64,000 nucleotides of DNA, taken from positions 7,063,901 through 7,127,900 of the forward strand of contig JASSKH010000010.1 in assembly GCA_031763025.1 (NCBI GenBank). Direction: 5' to 3'. Both the position numbers and the translations under genes were made by a program. The notes beneath the pieces are model-generated. The model saw only the letters and a program-made list of their open reading frames with translations, ran no database searches and was not told where the DNA came from. This document shows positions 10,956 to 22,430 of the stretch, piece by piece (position 1 is the first letter of the stretch; each line of letters opens with the position of its first letter). The DNA comes from Macrocystis pyrifera. Lineage: Eukaryota; Sar; Phaeophyceae; Laminariales; Laminariaceae.

Positions 10956-11855
10956 GATGAGAATCGATTCCGATGTCGATTTCCATCACTATATAACTTT
11001 TACGTGCAGTGGTCACTGTATTATTATCGCTTTGACTTGTCGTCTGTAGGTATATTATGATATCGCACCACTCGATATCAATGGTAATGTAATTTTGATC
11101 GATTTGTGTTTTTGTTTTTCTTTATCGACATCGTATCGTGCTCGATTCCGATATCGATACCCATCACAATTTCAAGTTGCTTACAGACAGTACAATCAAA
11201 TTGTCGATTGGATTTTTTTTTATCGGCACCACCGTATCGAACTCGATTACGATGTCGACATCCATCACTGCATCACTACAGAGCAGTAATCGTAGGTACC
11301 ATATACTGTTGTAGGGCGGAGCACTGGCACAGCAGTATGTATTGGCAGTAGCAATCTATTGATTGACCTGGCCAGTATATTTACCACTAGTAATTTCATC
11401 TTGCGTATTGCGAACGCCCAAGGAACACGCCATAATATAGTATGGCAACGCACAATATGCGTTTCGCGGGGAGAACAGAGAGTACTGCTTGCTGTAGGAC
11501 ACCGCAATCCAGCATACTGCTGGAACCCAGTGTACTGACTGGTTGATTTTGACGAGGGTATAATCACTACAGATTGAGTCAGCCCGGCCCTATGATTTGT
11601 ACTCGTACGAGAATCTATTTAGTTATTCGTTTATCGATAAACTACCTGGTATATATAGCGTGTCCAACTCGATTCTTGTACCGACATCCATCATGATTCA
11701 CAACACCTCATACCACGCTTCAACCTGACTGGAAAAATAAGCACCATTTGGTATTTGATATGAAGACCAAACGGATCTTATGTTTTACTGGTCAGAGTGT
11801 GGTGCATGCCAGGTATCAGGTACCAGGGGTATGTATGATAAGCATCATACGTGCA
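10956..11855. other. Spacer, nothing recognised
   Basis: Several tatcgat/cgatgtcgac-like words recur (10975, 11130, 11240, 11680), suggesting old diverged repeats, but no gene. Confidence 0.35.
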
Positions 11856-12143
11856 ATCCTCTGTGACAGGCAGGAAAACAAGAAAATACCCCCCCTCCCA
11901 CGCATTGCGAAGCTCCATTCACCACGACAGGGAAAGTGCTAGAAAAGCGCCGAGGGATGTCTATGGAAATGTCTCGAAGACCACCACATCCTCGTTGTAT
12001 CCTCTGTGACAGGCAGGAAAACAAGAAAATACCCCCCCTCCCACGCATTGCGAAGCTCCATTCACCACGACAAGGAAAGTGCTAGAAAAAAGCGCCGAGG
12101 GATGTCTATGGAAATGTCTCGAAGACCACCACATCCTCGTTGT
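11856..12143 (+). repeat. Near-perfect tandem duplication, 143 bp unit
   Basis: The block 11856-11998 is repeated at 11999-12143 almost base for base (atcctctgtgacaggcagg to accaccacatcctcgttgt), differing by a 2-base A expansion and a single substitution. This is a recent local duplication. Confidence 0.95.
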
Positions 12144-12627
12144 GTGTGCCTCTCTTCTTGTCTTTCCTGTCAGTTGTGTTCTGGAGAAATTCGGTTCTGA
12201 AATCCATCCCAGTAGGGGTGGTGTAGGGGTTTGGGTTATACGGATGATCTGAGACTCTTGATATGATATCTCTAAGCTTGTGTTGTCTTGCGGTCCCCAC
12301 CTGTTGCGCGATACGTATCTTACGTATATCCACGAGTTTTCCGAAAACAGCCCAGTGTGCAGGAGCTGGTTGGTATGTTGGTATACGTAGCAGTGTGTGT
12401 GTGTTCTTCACAGTAAACCGTTCTTCTTCTCGTCGACATCCAGCAAGCCCAGTGTCCGTGCTGATTCTTCACCCTAGAAAGATACGAGCTCTGTGGTCAC
12501 AGACTACGACACAGAGATAACACACCGTAATGCATTAATAGCCTACGCAATACCATGCCTTCGCACTAGGTGCGGCCGACACAACATACATACATACGCC
12601 AGCAACCAAAATACACCAAAAAAAAGA
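12144..12627. other. Spacer with a short palindromic repeat
   Basis: Holds ctctgtggtcacag...cacagag at 12489-12516, related to copies at about 13819 and 57440. A - strand frame over 12106-12411 has a helical-looking stretch but no clear exon borders. Confidence 0.4.
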
Positions 12628-12914
12628 GCCTGTCAAGATCAATTTCGTGAGTTCGAGTCTCACCGAGTGCATGCTCATAGGGACTTTTTCTTGCATAAAA
12701 AATTGATAAGCGGAAAGCGCGAAAGCGTGAGTTGGCTACATTCGATGAAAATCGACGAGCAGTGGGAATGCTGAACCCTATGCGCGATAAAAACTAAAGG
12801 CACGTACCGGGGGGGAGAAGGGACGACACCTGTGACCACGGCTTGTCCAGAAGATCGTCGAGGGTAAAACCTCCTGCGAGTGGGCTGGAAAGTAAAAGTG
12901 ATGAAAAAAAAAAA
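12628..12914 (+). mobile_element. tRNA-headed SINE, copy 1 (5' truncated)
   Basis: Starts inside the tRNA-like head, with the B box region gagttcgagtctcac, then ctttttcttgcataaaa, a body with gcgcgaaagcgtgagttggc, atcgacgagcagtgggaatg, gacgacacctgtgaccacg and gtaaaacctcctgcgag, and a poly(A)-rich tail from 12902. It matches the fuller copies at 13898 and 17353 closely. SINEs of this kind are transcribed by Pol III from A and B boxes and moved by a LINE. Confidence 0.85.
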
Positions 12915-13897
12915 AAAGAAAAAAAAAAAGAAAGAGAAGCAACGAAGAAACCAAACCGAAAAAGAACAAGAAAAAGAAAAAGAAAAGGAGAAGAATCCCA
13001 AATAAATAAAAAAAAAATGGGAAGCCAAAGCTCACACACATACATACTTACCCCGAGCATGAGCCAAAAGGGACGTGCAAGGGGAAAGATACGAGAAGGA
13101 AAAAGGGGACTATGCATCCCGGTGAACGCTTAACTAAGTAAAAAGAGCAATAGTGAGTGGGCCAAAATACGCTCGTCACCCACCCACTATGTAGTACTTC
13201 CTCGGCTCATCTCACAGTCACATCGTCATCCACGCACGCCTGCTGTTGTTATTGCTACTTACTCTCTGCATGCTGCTACTGCTGCTGTGTCCACGTGTCC
13301 ACCGCTCCAAAAGAAAACCAGCGGGATATCAAACCGTCAAAAATACCAAGCGAAATTACCATACGGCCTCACAGTGCCATCAACAAGCACAGCAGCCACG
13401 TACAAACAATAGTTGCAGTGCTCGTACTCCTCCATTATTATATTAATATTATGGTTGACATCCGACCATCTGCAGCATGAGCTTCAACGTTGATCACTCA
13501 AAACATTCCTGAAAGAAGAAAACCACGGAAACTAAGAAAAAACCTATGCACAAGGTCTCGTACTTGTAGCTACCTTTTATGTCTACTTTCTGCTATATAT
13601 ATATGTGCTTTTTATCTACAATAATACTCCGTTTGTTGTCCTTGCTCCCTTCCCCGTCTGTCTCAAGATGTGCTCTTTATGTTCTGGCCTATGAATACTG
13701 CTGTAAGCCTTTATTGCTGGTACTTTCATACGTATGATACTTTACGAGTGCATGTCGTATACGTTTGTTTGTGTTTTTTCTACCCGTCGACGTCCAGCAC
13801 AAAACCAGTGGATGTAACTTCTGTGGCCACAAAACTACCCCACAGAGATAGGATACCTGTAGCATTTGGTCATTTGCAGTACGCATATATCTTGCAA
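12915..13897. other. Purine-rich SINE tail, then spacer
   Basis: An A/G-rich tract to about 13020 continues the SINE tail. The remainder holds no gene. A block at 13785-13850 (cgtcgacgtccagc, ctgtggccac...cacagagata) is a diverged copy of the block at 12432-12520. Confidence 0.4.
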
Positions 13898-14221
13898 GCG
13901 TCCCCGGTGGCTTGGTAGGTGGTCCGCGTGCTTATCAAGATCATCGTTTCGTGGGTTCAAGTCTCACGGAGTGCATGCTCGTAGGGACTTTTTTTTGCAT
14001 AAAAAAATGATCAACGGAAAGCGCGAGAGCGTGAGTTATTATAATAGCTATATTCGATAAAAATCGACGAGCAGTGGGAATGCTGAACCCTATGCGCGAC
14101 AAAAAATAAAGGCACGTACCGGGGGGGGAAAGGGACGACACCTGTGACCGCGGCTTGTCCAGAAGGTCGCTGAGGGTAAAACCTCCTACGAGTTAGGCTG
14201 GAAGAAAGTAAAAGTGATGAT
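13898..14221 (+). mobile_element. tRNA-headed SINE, copy 2
   Basis: A full-length-looking copy. The head gtccccggtggcttggtagg carries an A box (tggcttggtagg) and the B box gggttcaagtctcac. The next block ends in ...agggac, which can pair with the first bases as an acceptor stem. The body follows as in the other copies and ends aagtaaaagtgatga without a poly(A) tail, directly before the element at 14250. Confidence 0.88.
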
Positions 14222-14249
14222 TAATATATACCAGGTATATATATAGACC

Positions 14250-16390
14250 ACACCCTGGACAATAGACAATAGTCCAATAATAGTCTATTAATAGCTTCCT
14301 ATTGCAATTGACTGTCTATTGTGGTCCCTAATTCCAGTTAATTAAAAGGCGTCGAGCTCTATTATCCAGACAATTTCTATTAAGTGACCCCTACCTGACC
14401 CTATTGTCCAGACAAATTAATGGACCTTCTCCTAAATAAATTGTCCGGCCAATTCCAATTGACAGACTGTCTCCTGAACCAATTGTCTCGACAATGAATT
14501 CCAATTGATAGTCGGCCCCCCGAAATAGTTGTCCGGACAATTTGAATTAGTAGACTGACGATAAAAGTATTTGTCCCCACAACTCCAATTAATAGACAGT
14601 CTCCCAGATCAATTGGCCCGACAATTCCAATTTATACACAGTCTCCAAAATCAATTGTCCGGACAATTTCAATTAATTAGCGGACTGCTTTCTAAATCAG
14701 TTGTCCGGGCAATTCCAATTGATAGACAGTATACAAAAACAACTATCCCGACAATTTCGACTAATACGAAATCTCCAAAACTGCTTCAGACTATGCCATC
14801 ATTGGTGGGCAGTCTCCAAAATTAACTGCCCGTACATTTCAAAACAACAGTGCATACGGATTACTTTGTTTCGTGAAAACTTTTTTTAATGATTTACATC
14901 TGAGCACATGGGCTAAGAGGTATCAAAACTTCCTACCTGAGGAGATAAAATACAAAACTAACGTTGAGGTGTCCCGCCCTTTCCTGCTTATGCCTTGGAC
15001 AATAGACCTATCAATAGACTATTGCCCCTACAGCAGAGTCACGAAGTTGTCTATTATTTGGAATTGTCCGGGCAAGTGATGTCATAGACTGTCTAGCAAT
15101 TGAAATTGTTTAGACAATTGATCTTGGATACTGTCTAACAATTGGATTTATTCGGACAATTGATATCGGGCACTGTTTAACGATTGGAATTGTCCAGACA
15201 AATAATTTTGGAGACTCTCTATCAATTGAAGTTGCCCTGACAATTGATTTCAGAGATTGTCCATTAATTGGAATTGTCTGAACAATTGATGTTTGGTGCT
15301 TTTCAATAATTGGAATTGTCCAGACAAATGAGCTCGGAGACTGCCTATCAATTGAAATTGTGCAGGCAAATGATTTCACAGGCTGTCCATTAATTGGAAT
15401 TGCTTGAACGATTGATATCGGGTGATTTAAATGAATTAGACTTGTCGGGGCAACTGCTTTAAGATACCGTCTATTATTTGTAATTGTCCGGACAATGGGA
15501 TTCGGAAGCGATCTACTAATTGGAATTGTCATGACTATCGAGTTTAAGAGGGCTCTGTTATTTGAAAGGTGGCAGCTACTTGTAGAACTACATTTGATTT
15601 CGTCAGTACACAACAGTACCACCATGCTACTATTATTGCCTCTACAATTGTGACAGGATCGGGAACTTCCCTCAATACGCAATCATTTGCAAGGTCCTTT
15701 ATTGTGCCATATTACGAGTAGTATCAATTCAATGGGGAGTGTCTATCATAATACAATAACTACTAACTGTAGGTACACGGCCATGACATTTATCGAGCAA
15801 TTGATTTCTTGCGCGGCATCTGAAATGAATTGTGCGGACAGATCCGTTTGGACAATTCCATTTAATTGACAGCACCCCAAATCAATTGTGCGGACAATTT
15901 CAGTTAATAAGCAGCAGCCGAAATCAATTGTTCAGACAAATCCAATTAATAGACAGCTCCCGAAATCAATTGTCTGAACAATTTCAGTTAGTGGACAACA
16001 CCCGAAATCAATTGTCTGGATAATTCCAATTATTGGATAGCACCCGAAATCAATTTGCTGAATAATTCCAATTAATTGGCAGTCTCCACAACCAATTGTT
16101 TGGACAATTCCAATTCATAGACACACTCGAAACCTATTGCTCACACAATTCCAACTAGTAGATGGTATTCGAAATCAATTGCCTGGACAATTCCAATTCA
16201 TAGGCAATCGCCGAAAACAATTGCCTGGCCAATTTCAGTTAATGGGCAATCGCCGAAATCAATTGTATTGACAATTTCAATTAATAGACAGTCACCAAAA
16301 ACAATTGTCAAGACAAATCCAATTAACACACATCCTCCTGAATCAATTGTAGACACAATAGACTATTGGAATAGTAATTGTCCAGGGTGT
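14250..16390. mobile_element. Foldback-like element built of satellite arrays
   Basis: The outermost 14 bp are perfect inverted repeats: acaccctggacaat at 14250-14263 and attgtccagggtgt at 16377-16390. Inside lie three arrays of a ~42 bp unit (core caattgtccggacaattcca, then a tagacagtctcc-type segment): about 14400-14860 in one orientation, 15080-15545 inverted, and 15795-16350 in the first orientation again. Each unit core is itself near-palindromic (ttgtccggacaa). Short unique pieces separate the arrays. There is no credible ORF, so it would be non-autonomous. Foldback (FB) elements are known to have ends made of short tandem repeats, which is the closest match. No clear target duplication was seen. 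Confidence 0.7.
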
Positions 16391-17008
16391 CCCCAAACAT
16401 TTTTTATATACTCGTACAACGTACCTCTGATGGTACCCTCGCATTGTTGATAATTGAACAGGTGCCAGAAATCAGTCGTGAATATAAGGGAGCTCGGGAC
16501 CCTTGACGGCACATAATAACACCCTTCATATTTCGATCTGACCGATACGAAAGTACTCGTACGAGTACGTATAACACCAGATACTCAAAAATACGTACGT
16601 ACCAGGTATGTTATACCACTATGTACTGATATATAGGAACTGCTCGTAAATTAAAGCTACATCTAAGTACTCCTTATATTTTGGAACAGAGTGGAATATA
16701 CTACTACTGCTGCTGTTTTTTCTCTCACATCAGTTTGTGACCACATAATTAATTGATTCGTCTCTACGACGAGGATAAGAAAACAGGACGGACACTGGAG
16801 GTACTGATGATTGATGTGGTTGGGTAGAAAGAACTACGATTATTATTATGAAGTTTGTTATTAATAGTAGATACGAAACACACCCACTACATATGCGAGT
16901 ATTGCTGCACGATCGGATTGTTTATATGCAAAAAAAGGAAACATATTTTTCAGAACAAGATACATGTATAGTGTGTGTGTGTTCTTCACATTAATAGTAG
17001 GTAACCAT
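16391..17008. other. Spacer, nothing recognised
   Basis: AT-rich. It holds a TACCWGGTA motif at 16600 and a short tagtgtgtgtgtgttcttca string shared with about 12385. Confidence 0.4.
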
Positions 17009-17040
<32 letters not shown>

Positions 17041-17353
17041 CATCATCACTTTTACTTTCCAGCCCACTCGTAGGAGGTTTTACCCTCGACGATCTTCTGG
17101 ACAAGCCGTGGTCACAGGTGTCGTCCCTTCTCCCCCCCGGTACGTGCCTTTAGTTTTTATCGCGCATAGAGTTCAGCATTCCCACTGCTCGTCGATTTTC
17201 ATCGAATGTACAGCTAACTCACGCTCTCGCGCTTTCCGCTAATCAATTTTATGCAAGAAAAAGTCCCTACGAGCATGCACTCGGTGAGACTCGAACTCAC
17301 GAAATTGATCTTGATAGGCTCGCGGACCACCTACCAAGCCACCGGGGACGCCA
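17009..17353 (-). mobile_element. tRNA-headed SINE, copy 3
   Basis: Complete copy on the - strand. Reading from 17353 down it has gcgtccccggtggcttgg (A box), gagttcgagtctcac (B box), the shared body, and a 30-base poly(A) tail (the T run at 17009-17040). A possible short target duplication is acatg: it lies just before the head and again just after the tail. Confidence 0.9.
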
Positions 17354-17961
17354 TGTAGAGAGGAATGGATACCGGGTACAATGGATATGTTGCCTTTTGG
17401 GCCCATCGTTGGTTCTTAATGGGCACACAATGGGCCCCACCCAGTATGCTATCATGGCACTGACCATTATTGTACTCACTCGTAAAAATAATCCCTTTCG
17501 TATACATTGCGCGACTTGAACCAGGACACAATACGTAGCACATGCACCTGGCACGCGCGAAGGGGAAAAAAAAAACACCAACAACCGAAAAAAAAAAGAA
17601 CGGAATATCATACCGCGACACCAACACCTCACGAAATCGCGCTCAACCCTTGGGGACTACTTATATACTACTTGTATGTACCGTGACCGGACGGCCTGCT
17701 TTTCGTGTCGACCCCCTTCGTAGCGTGTTGCCGAAAAGTGCTCGAACGAAGAGATATGTTGGGAAAAAAACGAAGTCTCGACAAACGCAACTACAGTTAA
17801 ACAAAACGTGATGTATGCTTCTCGCCGGCTCGTTGAGGCAGGCCTTAGCCCAGTCGGTCGCTAGGCGATTCAAGCGCTCCTGCTGACCAGCTAACGGTGG
17901 TCGTTGCCGTCCGCTCCTACCCCCCCCACCCCACCCCCCCGATGCATGCCGCTGAAGAACC
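17354..17961. other. Upstream region of the signal-peptide exon
   Basis: No gene supported. A C-rich stretch (17920-17941) precedes the ATG at 17962 and may be part of the 5' leader. Confidence 0.4.
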
Positions 17962-18042
17962 ATGGCGAAGATCTACTTGTTGGTCGGCGCCTTCTTACTG
18001 CTGTGCTCCAAGCCGTGGACCGTGTACGGCAGCGACATTTCG
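17962..18042 (+). CDS. First exon encoding a signal peptide
   Basis: ATG 17962 opens 27 codons: a basic start (MAK), a hydrophobic core (IYLLVGAFLLLC) and a polar region with a plausible cleavage site (TVYGS-D). The frame then meets a strong donor, tcg|gtgagc, at 18042/18043 in phase 0. This is the standard look of a first exon for a secreted or endomembrane protein. The next exon is not visible: a LINE begins about 330 bp downstream and an LTR element lies beyond it. Gene A, whose first visible exon is also in phase 0 on this strand, starts 15.5 kb away. Whether the two belong together is open. Confidence 0.55.
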
Positions 18043-18369
18043 GTGAGCTCCAACCCTTAGGGCAACGGGGGGGTAGGGGGGGGGCTGCTATGCGCCTTTT
18101 ACTATAGATACGTATGCTACGACGAAATAAGAAGCACGGACACATAGCCAAATGAGGCTAACGGGCAAAACGAAGTGACATGAAAAAACGGAAAAAATTA
18201 CGATAGATAACGATGACATAAAATTAGAATGGAAAGTAGGGATACGTAATAAGATGGAAGGGGGGGGGGGGGGGCGTACTCATTTGTTGCTTGCCTTAGT
18301 CATTTGACCATTGACCACGCATCCCTTTCGAGACGGGGCACCGTTCCTTCTCCTAATAGAGACACCTCC
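18043..18369. other. Intron-like sequence with G runs
   Basis: Follows the donor at 18043. It holds G runs at 18067-18083 and 18260-18274 and nothing recognisable before the LINE. Confidence 0.4.
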
Positions 18370-18611
18370 AACAATTGGGCGCTCATTACGTTGTTTCCAT
18401 AAATTACATAGAAACTTTTTTTGCTAATCTTATCCCCTTCCTGTTTGGCCTCCTGTGGCGCCACCATCTATCTTCTAGGATAGCGATCGTTTCCTCGCTG
18501 CTATTCATTGTATCAAACTCCTCCATGTCACATTCGTCTATTTTCCTCATCTCCTCTTCCAACACATCCCGTTCCTCCTTGTATATTTCACATTCTCCTA
18601 CTATGTGAGAT

Positions 18612-19208
18612 CTACTCTCTATTGCTTTGCCACAATGGGCACATCTGTGCGTCTACTCCTACTCCCTCCTCTTCCCGGCTACTGGTGTACCTCTTTCTTC
18701 TTTCTGGCAGGTCCAGGTCCCCTACACGAAAGCGCAGTTTCAGCGTTTTCGCGAAGTCCATTGGGCCACGCAAATACGTTTTCATTCCTATTCCTTCCCT
18801 CAATCCCCCGTATATATCTAAGTGTTTTGCCGATTCCACCTTGTTTCTTAGCGCTAGCCTTTCCCTTCTTTCTATCCTTTCTTCGACTTCTGCCTTGTAC
18901 CTCCCAAACTTCCTGGCGGACATCATCTCCAGTTGGTTTCCCCCTAGATCCTTCCATACTTTCTCAACTACGCCATCCCACCTTATTCCAGCTCGCCCTT
19001 TTGTTACTTTCTCCCATACAGCTCTATCAACTATGGCTGGCAACCTCTTTTTTGGCATGTTCCTTACTTTATATTGCCAGTTCAACTTTCTCATGTCTCT
19101 ATTTGTCTTGAGTGGGCGCATTCCCAGTTCTGCTCTTAATACTGTATTACTAGTCGTACTTGAGCATCTTAGGATTTTTTTAGCTGCTTGCTTGTGTACT
19201 GTTTCCAA
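18612..19208 (-). pseudogene. LINE C-terminal domain
   Basis: 198 codons continuing in the RT frame after a stop: basic helical segments and RKFGRYKAEVEERIERRERL. At its end the frame is lost. One frame over, the DNA reads CAHCGKAIESRSHIVGEC (about 18592-18645), a C-x2-C-x8-H-x4-C finger of the kind many LINEs carry at the C-terminus, followed by an acidic tail (EEMRKIDECDMEEFD). Confidence 0.85.
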
Positions 19209-19250
19209 CGGTTTTACGAGTTTCGCGTTCCCTTCTCATACTTCTCCTGC

Positions 19251-20228
19251 TTATTCTAGCTTTGGTACTATCACATTCATCAAGATACATCTCTTAATCC
19301 TAGTGTCAAGGTTCGGGTCTGTTAGGATCGCATCCATCTTGCCTACTTGTGCCTTCCCCTTTCCTATTACTTTTACTATATCTGTATCCCAAGAGCAGTC
19401 TTTTGAGATCTCTACGCCAAGGTATGTATACTGGTCTACGATCGGCAATTCATCTTCTCCCCACTTCCAACTGAAATTTACCGGGTTTACCTTATCTTCG
19501 TTACAAACAACTACTGCGCATTTCTTGACGTTCGCCGTCACCCTCCATTTCCTGGTGTATTCTAGCGCCTTCTCTATTTGTTTCTGCAATCCTTCGGGTG
19601 TTTCTGATATCCCCACGAAGTCATCCGCAAACATCAATCCCGACACCGTATCTTCCCCTACCGTGACTCCCTGCCTTGCTCCCTCGACTGCTACTATCAG
19701 GTCGTTTATATATATCTTGAATAAGTTAGGTGACAACGTACATCCCTGTGCAACACCTTGTAAAATATCAACGTACTTCGATATTTCCCCGTCCAGCAAT
19801 ACAGCACTTCTCGCACATTCCGTCATCTTTTTCATCATTCTCCACATATTTCCTCTGATTCCTATTTCCCACAGTTTTTTTTTCCACAATTCTTTTCTCC
19901 ATACTGTGTCGTAGGCTTTCTGTACATCCAGAAAGAAACAGTACGTTGTTAGTCCCGCGTCTTTCCTGCCTTGAATAATCTTACCTACGGTGTACACATG
20001 GTCTACGCAGCTACGGTTTGGCCTATACCCTGCTTGTCCTTCGCTTATTTTGTCTTCCTTCTCCATCATCGTTCCCATTCTATCGTTCAAAATCTTACAA
20101 AATGTTTTGCCTACTGTGCTTAGTAGCGTTATCCCACTATAGTTCCCCGGGTCAGCCTTACCTCCTTTCTTGAATAAATTTACTACTACTCCTTCTCTCC
20201 ACCTCCTAGGTGCGTACTCGTTTTCCAT
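19251..20228 (-). pseudogene. LINE reverse transcriptase
   Basis: 325 codons covering the RT fingers and palm: a NYSGITLLSTVGK block near residues 29-41, FLDVQKAYD at 99-107 (first catalytic Asp), GVAQGCTLSP at 158-167, and the active-site FADD at 200-203, followed by the thumb with YLGVEIS. The sequence is well preserved, so the copy was probably lost recently compared with other dead LINEs. It ends at a stop just before the C-terminal region. Confidence 0.92.
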
Positions 20229-20863
20229 ATCCAGTTATACAACATAACCATCATGGTAGGCATTCCTTCTCCCCCGTACTTCATAGATTCATTCACTATT
20301 TGGTCTGCTCCTGTTGCCTTTCTATTCTTAAGTTTAGCTACACACTTCTTTACTTCTTCCCTTGTGAACTCTCTCTGTAACCCTCCCGAACCACTGTCTT
20401 CCTTTTCTGATGTATCTACGTTCGCCTCTGTCCACGCGTTGATGTCCTTCTCGAATTCTGCATCGAATGTTTCGTTGGCTGTGGGTGTTCCTAGCTTTCG
20501 GTAATGCTCTACTAGTACCTCCCTTTTCCCCTTCGAACTACTAACCATTTTACCGTTCAGTGCTCTTAGAGTAGCTATTCCCGTGTCTGCCTCTCCTGCT
20601 TGTTTGCCAAGTATCCCTTTTATCCCTACCCACATCTGCTTCATCCCGCCCTCAAGGTCTTCATTCGTTTTATTTACTACGTCTTTCCATATCCGTTTCT
20701 TCTTCTCTACCATCTCTTTTACTTTCTTTCTAGCTATAGCATATTCCTCCCACCCTGTCGGAGTTTTACTCGATGTATACCTTGCGTGTGCCTTTCCCCT
20801 TGCTCTTATAGCCTCTTTCACTTCTTCGTCCCACCATTTTACCGCTCTGTTGCATACTATCAA
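20186..20863 (-). pseudogene. LINE linker and start of the RT domain
   Basis: 225 codons in a different frame from its neighbours. The first part is a basic, helical linker. The end (FTREEVKKCVAKLKNRKATG, then ADQIVNE) is the conserved beginning of a non-LTR reverse transcriptase. It overlaps the next frame by about 40 bp, which marks a frame change inside the RT. Confidence 0.85.
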
Positions 20864-20936
20864 CTTCTTCCCTATTACTTTACTTGCTGTGGTCTAGACC
20901 AACTGCTCCCATCCTTCCATTATCCTAGCTCCTGCA

Positions 20937-22025
20937 TCATCCCTTTCTATATCGTTCCTTGTTGTACCTATTCATTGCAACAGCTCGGAAAAATTCTCTG
21001 CATTTTTGGCCATCTCTTCTTGGAACTCTTCCCGTTTTTCTTTTTACTTCTAGTTTATATATTCTCCATCGATACAATTTCCTACCTCTTCTATGTTTGA
21101 TGACTCTCGTCTGTTGACTGTCTGTCCATATTAGACAGTGATCCGTAGTTCCTATGTCCGCTGCGCATACATGTAGTTCCGTTTCCTTACCACTTCCATT
21201 TTCTACTACTGTAAAGTCAAGGTTAGAGCTTTCTCCTTTTTGTATGCACTGTCTAGTCCATTCCGGTTCTTCCGTTTTTACTCTGTCGTTCAACGTTTTC
21301 ATCTCGTTGTGCTTGAGGAACTTCAACATCTCTTCCCCATTCTTATTCTTTGTTACTTCCCCATATTGTCCAATGTTCTCATTCAGTTTGCTTGCCCTCC
21401 CAATTCTTGAGTTAAAATCTCCCACTAGTACTACTTCTCCTTGCCTCGTATACTTCTGTACATCTACTGCTACTTCTACGAACTTCCTATGTATATCTTT
21501 TATCGTATTCTTCGACTCTGGGGGCATATATATGTTTCCTAAGAAGTAATCTTTCGCTCCCCGCTCCCCTGGAATCTTAATCCATATGCTTTCGTCGAAT
21601 TTAGTGTCTTTGATCACCTCTATTTTGTCACACAAGTATTCTTTGACTAGGAACCCCACACCCCCCGCCCCCCTATTTTTGCTATTCTGTCCCTTCCTCT
21701 TTTTCCCTATCCATGCGTAATCTCCAACTTTGGATCCTATCTCCCCCTCTTCTTTCTCCCACGACTCTTGAATTCCCACTATGTCTAGGTCGCGCTTACT
21801 TACTTGTTCGGCAATTTCGATTATTTTGCGCTCTTTCGTGGCGAAGCCACATACATTCCATGATCCTATTCTCAGCCTCCTTTTCGTTTCACTATCCGCT
21901 CTAGTCTTACCTGTTCTTTCTCCGTTGTCGCCACGAGTATTTCTGTTATCTCTTCTTTGAGCATTATTTTCGTTTCCGTTCCTGTTCTTGCCTGCTTGTT
22001 CTGCGCCCCTATGTTTCTCCCCCAT
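20937..22025 (-). pseudogene. LINE endonuclease (APE/EEP domain)
   Basis: 362 codons. After a basic N-terminus come the EEP motifs in order: SWNVCG at residues 55-60 (catalytic Asn), QES at 86-88 (Glu), GNIYMPP at 163-169, GDFNSR at 202-207 (Asp, Asn) and TTDH at 293-296 (Asp-His pair). All expected catalytic residues are present. The enzyme nicks target DNA to prime reverse transcription. The frame stops at 20937 before the RT, which an intact LINE would not do here. Confidence 0.9.
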
Positions 22026-22351
22026 TCCCTTTGAGCCACTTGCCTCCCCCTACCTTCGTTCACCCTAGGGCTACGTCTTAGTTTCGTTATTCCATTAGCT
22101 ATACATACTCTCCATCCTAGTCTTCTAACCCATGCCGACACTTGTTCTGTCTCTATCCTCTGCCACTCCACGCTCGCTTTCAGCTTCAGAGTGACTCGAA
22201 AGTGTTCTCCCTCTCGTTCTACGTTTCCTATTGCAAAACAATACAGTCCTACTTCGTCGCACTTCCTCTTGAACTCAATCCTTGTCATGTCGCTAGGAAC
22301 TCCAAATATCAGCACTACTTGTACTTTACCCTGCCAATCTTTTTTCTCCAC
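21872..22351 (-). pseudogene. LINE ORF1-like region
   Basis: About 160 codons with a segment (VQVVLIFGVPSD...) followed by alternating strands and helices that could be an RRM-like fold as found in LINE ORF1 proteins, and a basic C-terminal half (EGRGRQVAQREWGRN). A better start, ATG at 22416-22414 (MNTNKLEIFSEE...), lies upstream in another frame, so one frame change probably separates it from this part. The end overlaps the endonuclease frame by about 150 bp. The family assignment is inferred mainly from position. Confidence 0.55.
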
Positions 22352-22430
22352 CCACCCTTCCTCACCGTCTGTCTCCTAATCTCTTCCGAGAATATCTCCA
22401 GCTTGTTTGTGTTCATAGTGGTAGTGGGAA

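Larger units (their letters stand above)
18370..22430 (-). mobile_element. LINE (APE-type non-LTR retrotransposon), decayed
   Basis: Reading down from about 22430 the element gives an ORF1-like part, an apurinic endonuclease, a linker, a reverse transcriptase and a C-terminal domain with a CCHC finger. This order and the endonuclease type are those of APE-bearing LINEs. I could not settle the clade (L1-, RTE- or R1-like are possible). The coding parts lie in two alternating frames with at least four interruptions (a frame change before and after the linker, a stop at 19209-19250, and a frame change at the C-terminal finger), so this copy is dead. The 3' end is placed near 18370 by loss of coding similarity. 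No poly(A) tail was identified. Confidence 0.9.

Noticed and set aside
12106-12411. Possible exon on the - strand (WAVFGKLVDIRKIRIAQQ)
   Set aside because: Part of the frame lies in the 143 bp duplication, and no acceptor and donor pair with consistent phase could be fixed.
12794-13133. Lys-rich or Phe-rich proteins near the SINE tail
   Set aside because: They are translations of the A/G-rich SINE tail on the two strands.
18508-19914. 468-codon + strand frame
   Set aside because: It is the antisense of the LINE reverse transcriptase and C-terminal region, whose sense frame carries the RT motifs.
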